The notes beneath the pieces are model-generated. The model saw only the letters and a program-made list of their open reading frames with translations, was not told the DNA's origin and searched no databases. Shown here one piece after another: positions 24,859 to 36,399 of a DNA stretch of 64,000 nt. The stretch covers positions 80,798,019 through 80,862,018 of the forward strand of contig OY829327.1 in NCBI GenBank assembly GCA_963691655.1. The letters are read 5' to 3'. The DNA is from Toxonevra muliebris (taxonomy: Eukaryota; Arthropoda; Insecta; Diptera; Pallopteridae). The position numbers were made by a program, and so were the translations under genes. How positions within the stretch are numbered: position 1 is the first letter of the stretch; every line of letters begins with the position of its first letter.

Positions 24859-26085
24859 TTTTTTGTTTTTTTTTTTTTTTTTTTTTACGTTGGCAAGTGG
24901 TAATCTTCATAGATACAGCAGAACTCCAGTTATGTCAGATTCCTACAACTAAAACCACCTACTTTCTCTCCTTCAACTCTCCCCGCTGGATCACCAGTAT
25001 GTATTACTTCGCACGTGTCGTCCGCTTCTGTTGTTTGGAGCTATTTGTGTTATGCCAATATCACACATTCTCATCATCTTCTTTACTTACGATATTTCGT
25101 TGCACACGTTTGGCTGATTCCGCATTACTCAACAGTTTTATAATACTTTTCATCATCTTGCATACTGCATTCCACTTCTCTACCGTTTCGCACATCTGTG
25201 CTGTCAACTTGACTATCGTGGGTGATTCCACAAAAGCTCCCTGATGTTCATGAAGCATAGGCAGTAGAAAATGATGTGCGTCGAGTTCTCGGGTTCGTTC
25301 GGGCAGTTCGTGCACGATGGGTCATCTTCAAGTTTAAATCTGTGTAGATATTGTTTAAAGCACACATGCCCGCTGAACATATTGCTATATTAGGAATTAG
25401 ATTAAAAGTGCAGCGACCCTTTTCGGACTGCTCCCAGTTTCGCTGCCATTCTATGATGGTGTGCTTCCTCTCTTCTGTTTTCAAGTTTTCTCAAGTCATA
25501 CTATAAAAGCGCTTCATCTCTTTTGCTAGTAAGTCAGTAGACACTAATCTTGCTATGACGCAAATGGCGTCGTCCGACACCGTACGATAGGTGCTGCTAC
25601 CCTCATTGCCTATAAATCGACGGAATGCCAATCAGGTGTGACTTCTTGGCATCCACCCAGACGGGTGCTTCTTATGGTATCACGGAGCTGGTCACCCTTG
25701 AAAGCAGCTGACGCCTGCCCTCCCGTGGGCCTTCGATATTACACACAATGCGCGTTAGCGCGCCGTTTATTCTAGCCGCTTTAACACTGACGGGGACTAA
25801 GTGCTCCTTAAATGTCATTCAGGTGTGGCTGTGAGGTGATGCAATGATCCCCGACTGTGATTACCAGTTCTTCACTCTGTTTCCTTGAGCTCAAAAGCTC
25901 GACCTCCGTTTTTTGGGCTGCCAGCTCTAGTCACGAGCTATTTAGCCATCTTCTCTCCCTCGCAATTGTATCGTTGCATCTAGCCTGTAGTAAGCCCAGA
26001 TGTTTAGCGACTACTACCATAGTTATGTTGTCGCCTACGATCTTCCCTGTGACATCCATCCAGAACGATAATAGGCTGATACTAA
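24859..26085 (-). pseudogene. R1-type LINE, 3' part of ORF2 with poly(A) tail
   Basis: On the minus strand, the segment after the RT palm is readable in broken frames (KQSEELVITVGDH, RRWL). Next come TEERKHTIIEWQRNWEQSEK, FSGHVCFKQYLHRFKLEDD and CTNCPNEPENSTHIIFYCL, the CCHC-type C-terminal motif of R1-clade ORF2. The poly(T) at 24859-24888 is its poly(A) tail. It is clearly related to the element at 38973-40938 (EERQRTIMEWQRRWESSEK), but no GGTTA repeat flanks it. Multiple frameshifts show it is dead. The upstream RT is missing. Confidence 0.75.
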
Positions 26086-26389
26086 TTTGCTACTGAAATT
26101 ACTCCTTCTGGTGTGTTGCTGGTTATGAGCACTTCTAAGGGCGCTTGCTGGCGAACAAATTCTATATCATCTCATCATTAAGTTCTTGCGAATGCTATGA
26201 GATTCTGGTGCTGGTTAGCTCCATTAGTGCTTTTTGTGATGGTTATCTTGATATCTTGATGCCAGTAAGAATTGCTCGGATGGAGCACAGCAGACTCTTC
26301 AACGATGCACTATGGGGTATTTGACAGCAAAAGGTGGCTTAAATTTTTTTTATTCAAAATTCAATTCTTTGTGTCCCGAGATGTTTCCT

Positions 26390-26880
26390 TTGTAAAATGG
26401 GTGAAATCGGCTCGAAGCCACGCCCACCCACCATGTAAGTGAATTTTTCAAAGAGTGATATCAGCTAAAATATTAAAGTAAATTAAATGAAACTAAACGC
26501 ACTTATTTATATTGGCATACAAAACATTTGGTATAAAAATTGACCAAATCTACCAGTAACCACGCCCACTTTCTATATATGTGAAATTTTCAAAGCGTGA
26601 TATCAGGCAAAATACTGAAGTAAATTCAATACAATTCGACACACTTCTTTATATTATTTAGCATAAGTAATATTTGGTACTAAAGTCAATCCTTCGGTAA
26701 CCATGCCCACCCCCATATAAGTGAAATTTTACGTAATATCAGGCAAAATACTGAAGTAAATTAAATGAAACTAAACACACTTATTTATATTGACAAATAA
26801 AATACTTAATGTAAAAATCAACAAAATCCCTCGGTAACCACACCCACCTACCATACAAGTGAAATATGTAAGTTATTTAA
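26390..26880. repeat. Tandem repeat, about 140-base unit, 3.4 copies
   Basis: Successive units begin near 26418, 26559, 26698 and 26838, each with a CCACGCCCAC-like word, AAGTGAAATTTT, TATCAGGCAAAATACTGAAG and AAACTAAACNCACTTATTTA. Units are about 80-85 percent alike by eye. The recurrent CCACGCCCAC is a GC-box or KLF-type binding word in an AT-rich background. Confidence 0.8.
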
Positions 26881-26884
26881 AAAT

Positions 26885-27490
26885 ATATAGAAGCACAGAA
26901 GCACTTCTGTATTTATTGTTACAAAATAAAGACAAAAGACGAAGAAGAGCGTAAAATTCTTAACGTTAGCAATAATAACATAAAATGATCAAATTTGGGA
27001 ATCAAAACTGGAATCCACTTAGAAAAACTTGGTTATTTACCGGAGGGGCAAAAAAGGCACTTTCTCAAGGGAAGATAATGAAAATGAAACGAGGACTCAC
27101 GAAAGGAGCAACTTTAACTCCATATATATGGGAGAAAATCCTCAATTTTTAGACATATTTTGAAAGATATCTTAAAAATTTTTTAAAGATTTTAATCCAA
27201 AAAAATGTTATACCATTAGTACTTAAAATACCTAAAGTTAAAGATTCCATCATCAAAGAATTATTCAAAAAGGTTTGTTTTTATAAAATTACTCTATAAA
27301 GTACTGAAAAATTACGTTTTGCCATTGCACAACAACAACAAAAATATATTCATGGACATATATTGTAGTATTTCCAGCATTCGATAGAAGTTTTTAATAT
27401 TGATGCTACTTTAACAGATTTTTGATTAACTTCTAGTATTAAATGGTGACCCAGATTCAATTTATGAATATGGATAAGAGCGAGACACTG
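26885..27490. other. Gene-free spacer
   Basis: No supported feature. Confidence 0.5.
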
Positions 27491-27499
27491 TCCTACTAT

Positions 27500-29660
27500 G
27501 TGCTTTGCAAATTTCTTATCTTGCCTGAAAACCTATATGAATCATTAGGTATAACTCCTAGTTTTGTTAGGTTATAGTTTAATGACACAAGGTATTTCGT
27601 TTTGTCCTCGTTCACCACTAGACCCACTCGACAAGACTCCCTTTCTAAGTTGGAGAATGCTGCACTGCTCGTGCTCATCTAGCGTATGCTAGCAGCATGA
27701 CACTCTTGCAAAAGATAGTGCCAGAGATGTTGATGTTCGTAGCTCGAACTATTCCCTCCAGCATTAGATTAAAGAAGTTGCACGATAGAGAATCACCTTG
27801 TCTAAAACCTCTTTTGGTATCAAATGGCGCGGAGAGGTCAGTCCCGATTTCCACTGCGCTGGTGGTGTCAGTCAGTGTCATTTTGCAAAGACGAACGAGC
27901 TTTGCAGGGATAGCAAAACCAGACATTGCGGTGTACAGATGATGAAGGCGGCTTTATAATCGACCAATAGATAGTCTTTTCCAGGATTTGGCGTAATGTG
28001 AATATCAGGTCGATGGTGGATTTGCCAGGCCTGAAGCCATACTGATAAGGTCCAATTAGTATGTTGACGATGGCCTTCAGTTTTTCACACAGTAAGCTCG
28101 ATAGAACCTTATACGCGATGCTAAGAAGGCTTATTCCACGTCAGTTGGCGCGGATAGTGGAATCACCTTTCTTGTGGGTTGGGCAGAGTACGCTGAGGTT
28201 CCAATCACTGGGCATGCATTCATCCGACCATATTCTGCATAAAAGCTCATGCATGCGTTTTGTGAGCTTATTCAGTCTTAAACAACTCAGCAGGCAGACC
28301 ATCTGCACCCGTAGCCTTATTGTTTTTCAGCCGAGCGATGGCTGTTAAGACCTCGTCATAGTCGGGCAGCGGTACTTCAACGTCGTCAGTGATTGGGGTT
28401 TCCGGAACAGCTCCCGAATGGCAGGATTGCTGTCGTCATCACCATTGAGCAGCTGTAACCTCATAATATTCTGGGCATCTGTCACCAGATTTACGTCTTC
28501 GTCCTTGCAGAAACAAGTGCCGGTCTTCAAACCGTTAGTTAGTCGTCTTGTTTTTGCGAAGAATTTTCGAACCTCATTCCTGTCCCCAAGCATCTCGATA
28601 TCGTCGCACTCACGTTTTTCTGTCTCTCGTTTCTTGCGCCTGAAAAGACGTTTCTTCTCCCTCCTAAACTCTCTGTATCGCTCCTTAGCAGCTCGCTTTG
28701 AAACTGACTACAGGATGGCTCGGTATACATCATTTTTTGCTTCAGTCGCATCGCGACGATCTTGGTCGTACCACATATTTCTCCGTCGACGGTGGTAGAC
28801 TAGCACCTCTTCGGCAGCTGTACGCATAGAACGGGAAATGTGCGTCCACTCCTCCCATATATCATCGAGTTGTGGGGTGTTTTGGGGAAGGAGAAGTGAG
28901 AGTCGATTAGCAAAGGCGTCGGCTGTCCGTTGTGATTGCAGCTTTTCGACATCCAGCTTTCTCTGTGTTCTGGTACGTACGCCTTTCGCTGCACAGAGAC
29001 GTGTGCGGACCTTGGCTTTAACCAAGAAGTAGTTCGAGTCGATGTTAGCGCCACTTATTGTGCGTACTTCGAGTATACTGGAAGCGTGCCTTCCGTTGAT
29101 CACCACGCGATCAATTTGGTTTCGTGTGTTTTGATTAGGCGACAGCCGGAAATATCTCGATGCTGGAATGTAGTTCTACTAACTGTCATGTTCCTAGCCG
29201 CGGCGAAGTCGATCAATCTCATACCGTTTTCGGTGGTTTCGCCAAAGACTCTCCCTGCCCACCTGGGTATTAAAGTCGCCAAGCACGATTTTAATATCGT
29301 GACGGGGGCTGTGCTCATAGGTTTTGTCGAGGAGCTCGTAGAAGTCATCTTTGGTCGTTTCGTCCTTCTCATCCGTCGGGGCATGGACACAAATCAGGCT
29401 GAATTTGAAGAGTTTCGCCTTCATGCGGATAGTGGCTAGGCGCTCGTTCACGAGCGTGAACCTCGAGACAAGATGTCACAGTCTCTTCCCAACCATAAAC
29501 ACAACATCAAATTCGTGTCGTGAATCATGACAGCAGTAGTAGATGTCACAGGATGCTCTTTTGATGCATCCTTGTCCCGTCCATCGCATTTTCTGTATAG
29601 CGGTGATGTCAGCTCGATATCTTCCGAGGACATCAACCAGCTGGATAGAGGCATCTTTCC
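27500..29660 (-). pseudogene. LINE ORF2 with APE endonuclease and reverse transcriptase (RTE-like)
   Basis: Reading leftwards on the minus strand, the endonuclease is at about 29650-29190: LVNERLATIRMKAKLFKFSL, ICVHAPTDEKDE and IKIVLGDFNTQVGRE. The linker follows at 29100-28740 with VINGRHASSILEVRT, GANIDSNYFLV and YHRRRRNMWYD. RT follows at 28350-27680: SDWNLSVLCPTHKKGD, PYQYGFRPGKSTIDLIFTLR, DTKRGFRQGDSLSC. The post-catalytic segment ends with VGLVVNEDKTKYLV near 27560. Stops and frameshifts occur throughout. This protein style is often mis-annotated in insect genomes as a craniofacial-development-like protein; RTE affinity is from memory of that similarity and is not certain. No poly(A) or target duplication was located. 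Confidence 0.85.
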
Positions 29661-29739
29661 TGTAAAAGGTCCTAGAAAAAAACTAGCTTCCCTAATATTA
29701 GCTAACAGCTTGAAATTTGGTATTATTAAATCAACGAAG

Positions 29740-29900
29740 AGAGAAAATATCGAATGTGGTGATGCTTTCAATTGACCAATCACAGTCGCTGATTTGTGAG
29801 ATTAAAATACTCTCAGTATGCGAAGAGAGAGAAAAATCGCACTTATGATGGTTTCAATCAACAAATCACAGCCGTTGATTTTTATTGAAGGAAAGTAAAG
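29740..29900. repeat. Short tandem duplication, about 85-base unit
   Basis: GAGAGAAAATATCG...TTTCAATTGACCAATCACAG is repeated as GAGAGAAAAATCGC...TTTCAATCAACAAATCACAG about 85 bases later. No coding content. Confidence 0.55.
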
Positions 29901-32190
29901 TTCTCGTAATACATGGGATTGAAATATTAATTTCATTAAAATGGTGAAGCAAATTGGTTTTTGTTACGTAGGAAATGTTATCAAAATTATAAAAAATTTG
30001 CACATTTCAAACTCAAACCTGAGAGTGCAATAAATGATTATTTATTACATGAATTTATTGGAGTTATTGTTGTTGTTTTGTAGTGTCTGCATCTGTCAGA
30101 CTAAGGCAGTATTTTGAGGATTGCAACTTTTGCAATGATGATATTTCAGTTTTGATTATTTTTTTACCATTAGTTTTTTTTTTACTTTAACTATGAGCTT
30201 TAACATTTTTGGATGAGTAGGCATTCATGTGTATAGTGGTTGTTGTTGGTTTATTTTGCGTGGCTTATTAATTTGACAAATAAACCAAAAGAAGAAGAAA
30301 ACATAGTAGAATAAATAAAATTCGCTTTTCATGTTTTCTATGTTTTTTTTTTTTTTTTTTTTTAGCAATGAATGAATGAAGCGCGCTGTATGCTCTAGAG
30401 CTCCACAGTGTAACACTTTGGAGTCGGTTTTTTTTTTTGCTTTACTCCGCAGGTGTTAGATAAATATAAAAATAGTGCATAATCGTGCATAAAAAATTTG
30501 TACGTGATTTAATGTTGTAGGTGTCAGGTTTCCATTACAGTTTAGTTAAATAAAAACTTAACTTAAAAAAAAAAAAACGAAGATATTTTTAGAAAACATA
30601 CAATCAAAACAAAAAACCTAAAAAATTAAAAAAAATTAATTTAAAATTCGGGGGTTTCAGAAACACGAATTACGTGTTTTTGCTTCACCTTCTGCAGCAC
30701 CTTCTCATTCCACCAATTCTTCTGTTGCTACTTCAACTCCTGATGTCGCTGCTGCTGCTTCTCTAGACTGATTTAATGTTTGCATTGAAACTTTATACTG
30801 AACTAGTTATATAAAGCTTTTCAATATAGAGCAATTAAAATTGAAAGCAAAAACAAAATAAAATCAAACAGCTATGAAAATTTTTAACACAGTCATGCAA
30901 AATACAATACGAAAAAAAAAATTCAGAAAAAAAAACTTTGTTGCTTGCTGCTCCTGCCTACTTTGAAGTACTCAAACTCAAAAAAAATTTTAATTTCAGT
31001 ATCTACTCAAAAAAAAAAGAAAAAAAACTACTCAAAATATTATAATCGAAAACTGTATACGATCAATTTCAATTTACCGTTTGTTTGTTTGATTGAACAA
31101 AGATCTTCAGATAAAAGGAATTTAACGAAAATGCGTTAAAATCGTTTCAATTTGACATTTCAACAAAGCTGTTGTCAGTTTATAGACTATAGATTTATGT
31201 TTGTCTGTGTCTGTTCATAAATATAATTTTTTCAAGTACTTTAATTCTTTGAAATAAATACTTATAAATACATACATACATATGTATACAAGTAGCTACT
31301 CAATTACTACTTTAAGGTAGCCCCTTCTTAAGTAGCTGCTTCGGTCGCTTTGCTATGACTTATTAATTTCTTAACTGATTTTTATCAAATATTGTTGAAT
31401 TTTTTTTTTTTTGATATGCCTTCGCATTTTTGTGGTGTCTATTTTCGGTCTGCCATTAATCATTTTTTGTGGACACTCCCTCTTTATATTTTAAAAATTT
31501 TTTTTTTTTTGTTTTATGAAGCGTTCAACAATGTTCATACAAATATCTAGCATGATCGTAATGACCTTATTTATAAACACTATTTTTGGAACACAAGTTG
31601 TCTGGATCTCAAAATATAAATTGTATATTTTTTTGGAACCCAAATTTTGCCTGTTAAGTTCTAGATCTTTTTTTTATTACCTCTGTATACTTTGGGACCA
31701 CAAAATTACAATTTATTGCTAGCTAATTAACACACAATTTACTAATTCAACAGACAATCTTCAGCAGATTTGGTTAAGAAAGACCTCGTTACAGACATTT
31801 GTTATCAGGATCTAAATATCAAGACCTAGTTTCAATTGAATATAGAGTATAACTTATATAGGCTAGGGTCCTAGGCTGAATGTGATAACTAGACAGTAAA
31901 ATTTCAAACAGGATACAAATTTTGTTTCTGCAGTTAGCATTAATTTTCAAACTCTTTAGGTCTTTTTTTATCATATATCAAAAATTTTCAATTTCTAATT
32001 TAAAAATAAACGATTTCCGTCTTTTTCTTTTTTATTAATAAAAAAATTGTAGTTCCCTCTCTATTGAAATCCGATAAGAATTGCTTGAAAATTTTCTTTC
32101 TGTGCTGAGCCATACCAGGACATTCACGTGTGACATGAAAAATCAACAGAAAATGCCGTCAAATTAAAAATTATCAGCATACCTAAGATT
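29901..32190. other. Gene-free spacer rich in poly-A and poly-T
   Basis: T18 near 30344-30362, A-runs near 30568-30580 and 31011-31026, and T-runs near 31399-31411 and 31497-31510. Small frames such as 31516-31722 are AT-biased and unconvincing. Confidence 0.5.
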
Positions 32191-33209
32191 CTACACATTC
32201 AGATGAATAAAAGTGAAAACCAATTTTTGAAATCAGATAACACAGTGTTACAAAATTTACTGAAGTAGATATACCTGGGAAGTGATATTTTTCATAATTT
32301 ATTGTCGAAATTTCGGTACTTTCAAGACCGTTTTGAACCTGGAGATATTACACGGTGCGAAAAAAATACCTGGGAATACTGGGAAAAATACGGTGTGAAA
32401 AAAATACCTGGGAAGCGATACCATTTTTCTTATAAGTCTTATCGAGTAAAACAAGAATCTGTATGTGAAATTTTCCAAACCCCCACCCCTGATACCTTAC
32501 GCAAATACAGCCAAATACTTGGGGATGACACTAAATGCAAAGTTACGCTAGAAAAAACATGTTAAGAAGAAAAAAGAAGAATTAAACATAAAACACCGTC
32601 AGATGCATTGGCTAACAAATTGATTCTGTACAAAAAAGTTTTAAAACCCATTTGGACGTATGGAATCCAGATTTGGGGCTGTACAAAACCAACTACAATC
32701 GACATAATTCAAAGGTTCCAAAACAAAATAATCAGAAATATAGTCAACGCACCATAGTTTGTCAGAAATAACGACATTCATCGGGACTTGGGTGCAGATT
32801 CAGTCAGATCAACTATATCCAAATTTGCAATCTTACACGAAAACAGACTAAGAGCGCACGTCTATGAAGAAGCATCATCACTTCTTAATTATGCTGGAAT
32901 AACACGCAGATTACGACGCGTTAAACCCTTCGCGCTTAGAGGAAATAGCTTAACCTGAGGACTTGATGACCTACCTGGTTTATTTACAAAATTTACCATT
33001 TTGTTTCATTAAAATGTAGTCGCACATTTAAATATTAGAATCAAATTGCTCGTTAGTTATAAATCTTTAACTAGTCGCAATGTAACTAAAAATTTAAAAA
33101 AATCATAATTTATTTTCGAAATTTCGGTACTTTCAAGATCATTTTTTAACCTTAAGGAGTTATTTGATTTCAGAAATTTGTTTCCACTTTTGTTGATCTG
33201 GATGTGTAG
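32191..33209. repeat. Inverted-repeat pair bracketing a Jockey fragment
   Basis: CTACACATTCAGATGAATAA...GAAATCAGATAAC (32191-32242) pairs with its diverged complement GTTATTTGATTTCAG...GGATGTGTAG (33159-33209). In addition a direct repeat, CGAAATTTCGGTACTTTCAA, occurs at about 32306 and 33117. Either an approximately 1-kb element carrying LINE sequence or two small relatives in opposite orientation. Confidence 0.5.
32575..32970 (+). pseudogene. Jockey-clade LINE ORF2 fragment
   Basis: The frame reads ALANKLILYKKVLKPIWTYG, IQIWGCTKPTTIDIIQRFQN and KIIRNIVNAP, then a stop, then NNDIHRDLGADSV and FAILHENRLRAH. This is the region after the RT domain in Jockey-type elements (typically LLYK.VLKPIWTYGIQLWG and IHRDLGI). 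The copy is partial with an in-frame stop at about 32755. Confidence 0.8.
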
Positions 33210-33217
33210 AAACTTAA

Positions 33218-34108
33218 CCCTCTAACCCGCAAGATTGAAATAATAAAAAAACAAACAATAGAATTTTTGTTTCCAGTTAACATTGATGAAAGAAAAATGA
33301 ATATGAAGTCCATTTTTTGATTAGTGTTAGCGTTTAGCAATTAGATGAGAAAAACGAAAGGCTGCCCTGAGGCGGCCTTGCGGGTTTAAGCCAAAAAATA
33401 AAGAACATTGTTTCATTGCTGTAAATGTTTATTAAACACAAACTTAAAATAATTGGATATAAATATAATTAGTAATGAAATTTATAATTTACTTTTTATT
33501 TATTCAAATGAAAAAAGTTAATAAATAACACTGTGCAACACAATTTCGGTCCCAACGTAACGATTATGATAGCTGAAAAGTACTCGAGCTGCCAATTTTT
33601 TTTTTGTTCTCCATTGTTTCTATAAAAGTCTAAAGTAAACATATTATATCTAGGGAAAAATAATTTTACACCCTATATGTAATTTGCAAAAAAAAACACA
33701 AATTTTGATCTAAACCCGAAAGGCTGCCTTAACAAAATATTACGTAAGCCACATAAAACTATTTATTTACATCAAACAGTAACAAATTATGAAAGTGAAT
33801 ATGTCTATCTACTTACTCAAAAACTCCCACCAAAATTGGAGACTTACAACAATTTTTTTTAAATTTTTATAAAAAAATTAATATGGGCGATAATTTTTCG
33901 TTACAAAACAACACTTTGTACACATAAAAATAGTTATAAACAACAATCGTGTAATCCCAGAAAGTGCAAACTGACCACATGTTGTGTGTTTGTGTGTTTA
34001 TTCTTTCTTCAGGGCTGGCAATTAATTTTAAGAAAACATAAATTTGCACTTATCTATTAATAGAAATAGAATGAAAGCTGCCTCAAGGAGGCCTTACGGG
34101 TTATAGAG
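33218..34108. mobile_element. TTAA-flanked non-autonomous element, piggyBac-like, 891 bases
   Basis: TTAA (33214-33217) precedes CCCTCTAACCCGCAAG, and the complement of CTCTATAACCCGTAAG is followed by TTAA (34109-34112). Internal hairpin modules carry the words AAAGGCTGCC, GGCGGCCTT and CGGGTTTA at about 33355-33396 and 33713-33735. A related module (GCTGCCTCAAGGAGGCCTTA) sits next to the right end. No transposase frame exists. TTAA duplication plus CCC-type ends argue for mobilisation by a piggyBac-class enzyme. Confidence 0.7.
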
Positions 34109-34220
34109 TTAAGCTTGCTGGTACTTTTTAATTTGACGCGATTTTTGGTTTTTTCTCATGTCCATAAATGTCCCTTCATTTGCTCAATTTTGTTACATAC
34201 TGTATATATATCTCGCTATA

Positions 34221-34935
34221 CACTAACAGATCCAACAGGAGTTTGTACTAGGGTCGCTTTCACCCTGCCCCGATTAGTGATAAAAATCTCATACATTTTG
34301 AATACTGATGACACTGTTCAACACCCAAAAATGAGCAGAGACGGGACAAGTGTAGTTAGGGTAATGGGGGGGGTCGCTGAGTCCGAATCCGTGGTCCGTT
34401 TTGCACTGCTACTTCACAATTTATTTTTATTGACATCAAAAATTTTAAAATTGAAAAAAAAAAAAATTTAAAATGCAGTTCGTATTTTTTTTCATCAAAA
34501 CATCCATTTTTACAAAAAAAAATTTTCCGATTTTTTTTTAATTTTTTAACTTTAAATATTTGAACAAAAAAATTTTTTTTTTTAATTAATTAATTTTTTC
34601 GTAATTTTTTTCATCCTCATTATCATCGTTCACTTTTATCTCGTTGTTAGCTTAACCCAGTAATGCCTAGCGGTGCCATATGACACCTTGTCGATGAGCC
34701 GATGATGCATTTTAAATTTTTTTTTTTTCAATTTAAAAATTGTGACGTATCAGAGCAAAACGGATCACGGACTCAGCGACCCCCCATTACCCTAAGTGCA
34801 TTTGTCCCGTCTCTGCTCGTTTTCAAAAGTTTCCATTTGTAGAACAGTGTAATGAAATAAAAAAAAAAATAATAATAATTTTGAAGGAACCAAAACTAAA
34901 ACCTCCCCATTAAGAAATCTCTAGATCCGCTAGTG
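34221..34935. mobile_element. CACTAGCGGATC-family MITE split by a foldback element
   Basis: CACTAACAGATCC at the left and the complement of CACTAGCGGATC at the right match the ends of the 170-base family seen at 35314 and 35629. The 715-base length arises because a second element (34312-34849) lies inside. Left remainder about 90 bases, right remainder about 85, totalling the expected 175. Confidence 0.6.
34312..34849. mobile_element. Foldback-type TIR element, compact copy
   Basis: CACTGTTCAACA at the left and GAACAGTG at the right bracket long inverted arms. GAGCAGAGACGGGACAA, TTAGGGTAATGGGG and GGTCCGTTTTGC (34331-34412) reappear in complement at 34741-34822. The centre includes GTTAGCTTAACCCAGTAATG and CTAGCGGTGCCATATG, also found as both inner arms of the element at 51476-52735. 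No coding frame. Confidence 0.7.
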
Positions 34936-35094
34936 TCTCTATATATATATAAATCTCACTAGCAGTCTGAGGTCCGTTTTATTGTAAGCGATATTTCGAT
35001 TATGGGCAAGGGGAGTGACGAACGTTTTAGCTTGTCTAAGGCTTAGAATAAGGATACAATATATGGCAAATTATCTCTTTACCCACTTCTCAAC

Positions 35095-35313
35095 GATTAA
35101 TTTCCAAGATGCTCAATCGAGTCTCCAAAGTACTGAGATCATTGTGTAGAGCCGAGGAGCCTTTCATAGGAAGTTTACTGGCCGCCTCATTACCTACAAT
35201 GTTACAATGATCAAGTATCCAAAAAATGAAAACTATCCAAATATTGTTTAGCAAATTTTGATAGGTTTGGCAATTTTATTGTATGGATTCCGAGCCATAG
35301 AATCATTGATAGA
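35095..35313. pseudogene. Two opposed LINE RNase H stumps
   Basis: On the minus strand at about 35220-35110, FWILDHCNIVGNEAASKLPM and KGSSAL match the end of a retrotransposon RNase H domain (VPGHCGIVGNEAAD.LA.KG). On the plus strand at 35265-35308, GNFIVWIPSHRIIDRT is the same motif again, cut off by the MITE that starts at 35314. Neither is functional. Confidence 0.5.
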
Positions 35314-35487
35314 ACTAGCGGATTCAGACATTTCCTAAGGAGTGGTTTTAACTTGTTCGCCCTTCTATAATTTTTTTTTTTTTATTCATGGTAACTGATC
35401 AAAACGAGTGAGATTTTCATTGGTAAGGGCGATGGCGGCAGGGAAAGGGGGGCTTATTTCCAAAACCCTCAATACGATCCGTTAGTG
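35314..35487. mobile_element. CACTAGCGGATC-family MITE
   Basis: ACTAGCGGATTCAGAC at the left and the complement of CACTAACGGATCG at the right, 174 bases, no coding potential. The interior carries the same kind of GGGCG/AAGGG-rich words as its relatives. Confidence 0.6.
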
Positions 35488-35628
35488 ATTGAGAGTAGTA
35501 AACAAAAAATGAACAAATTGACTAAGCAAGCATCTACTGTTGAACAGGCTCAATCAATACCAATTCAACTTGCCAAGGCAAAGGCAAAGGCAATTTTTTA
35601 AAGTGCGCTTTTTACAGATGGGGCAAAT

Positions 35629-35796
35629 CACTAGCGGACCCAAGTGGAATGGGGGAGGGCGGTTTGAGACTAAAACTCTCCCCTTACCGATGGAAGTCAA
35701 ACACATTTTAGTTGTTGACCACGAATCAAAAAAAAAAAATATTCGGGTCGAATAAACGAAAATGCCCCTCTTAGGTAATCTTCGGATCCGCTAGTG
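35629..35796. mobile_element. CACTAGCGGATC-family MITE
   Basis: CACTAGCGGACCCAAG at the left and the complement of CACTAGCGGATCCGAAG at the right give the clearest copy of this family, 168 bases. Incidental frames are ignored. Confidence 0.7.
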
Positions 35797-36399
35797 GAAC
35801 AAACGATCTTCTTTTTTAATGTCATTTCATACAGAAGTTGTTCAGTGAATGTGTTGACTAGGAAAGGAAAATACATAAGAGAAAAGTGGTAAGAATGATG
35901 TGGCTCATTTACGGTGGAGTCCTTGCTTCTAAGCCATTCGAAAAATATTGAAACAATTTTTTTAGGTATCCAGTGAACTAATTTTAGTCAATGCACATAT
36001 AAATCTTGAGTTGGCTTTAGTTTTGGGAACCTTCTCAGTTGTTCTAATTTTCTTTTCATCCCCCTTTAGAATGACTCCGATTAGATCTCAAAGATTAAGT
36101 TAACCTCAAGATGTGTCTGCAGGTAGATGAACAAGGAGTTAGTACCTGTATAACCGAAAGGAACTCCTGACTATTAAATAAATCTCTCACATACTGTTTT
36201 CGCACATATCCAGCTGTAGCTGAAAGAAAACTTACCCCGATAAGATCTCAAAGATTGTGTTGGAAAATCTGCTGTATTGTCTAATGCCTAATGCCGCATG
36301 AGATCTTTCTTTTAACGACCCAGTATAGACAAGGTGAGAGCTCCCAGCATCCAAGAATTAGTACACTCAACAAAAAGTATAATTTAAAATTGATTTTTT
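35797..36399. other. Gene-free spacer
   Basis: Contains a short duplicated word, AGATCTCAAAGATT (about 36084 and 36243). No gene. Confidence 0.45.

Noticed and set aside
27697..29439. Plus-strand open frames opposite the LINE
   Set aside because: They are antisense shadows of the minus-strand endonuclease/RT remnant.
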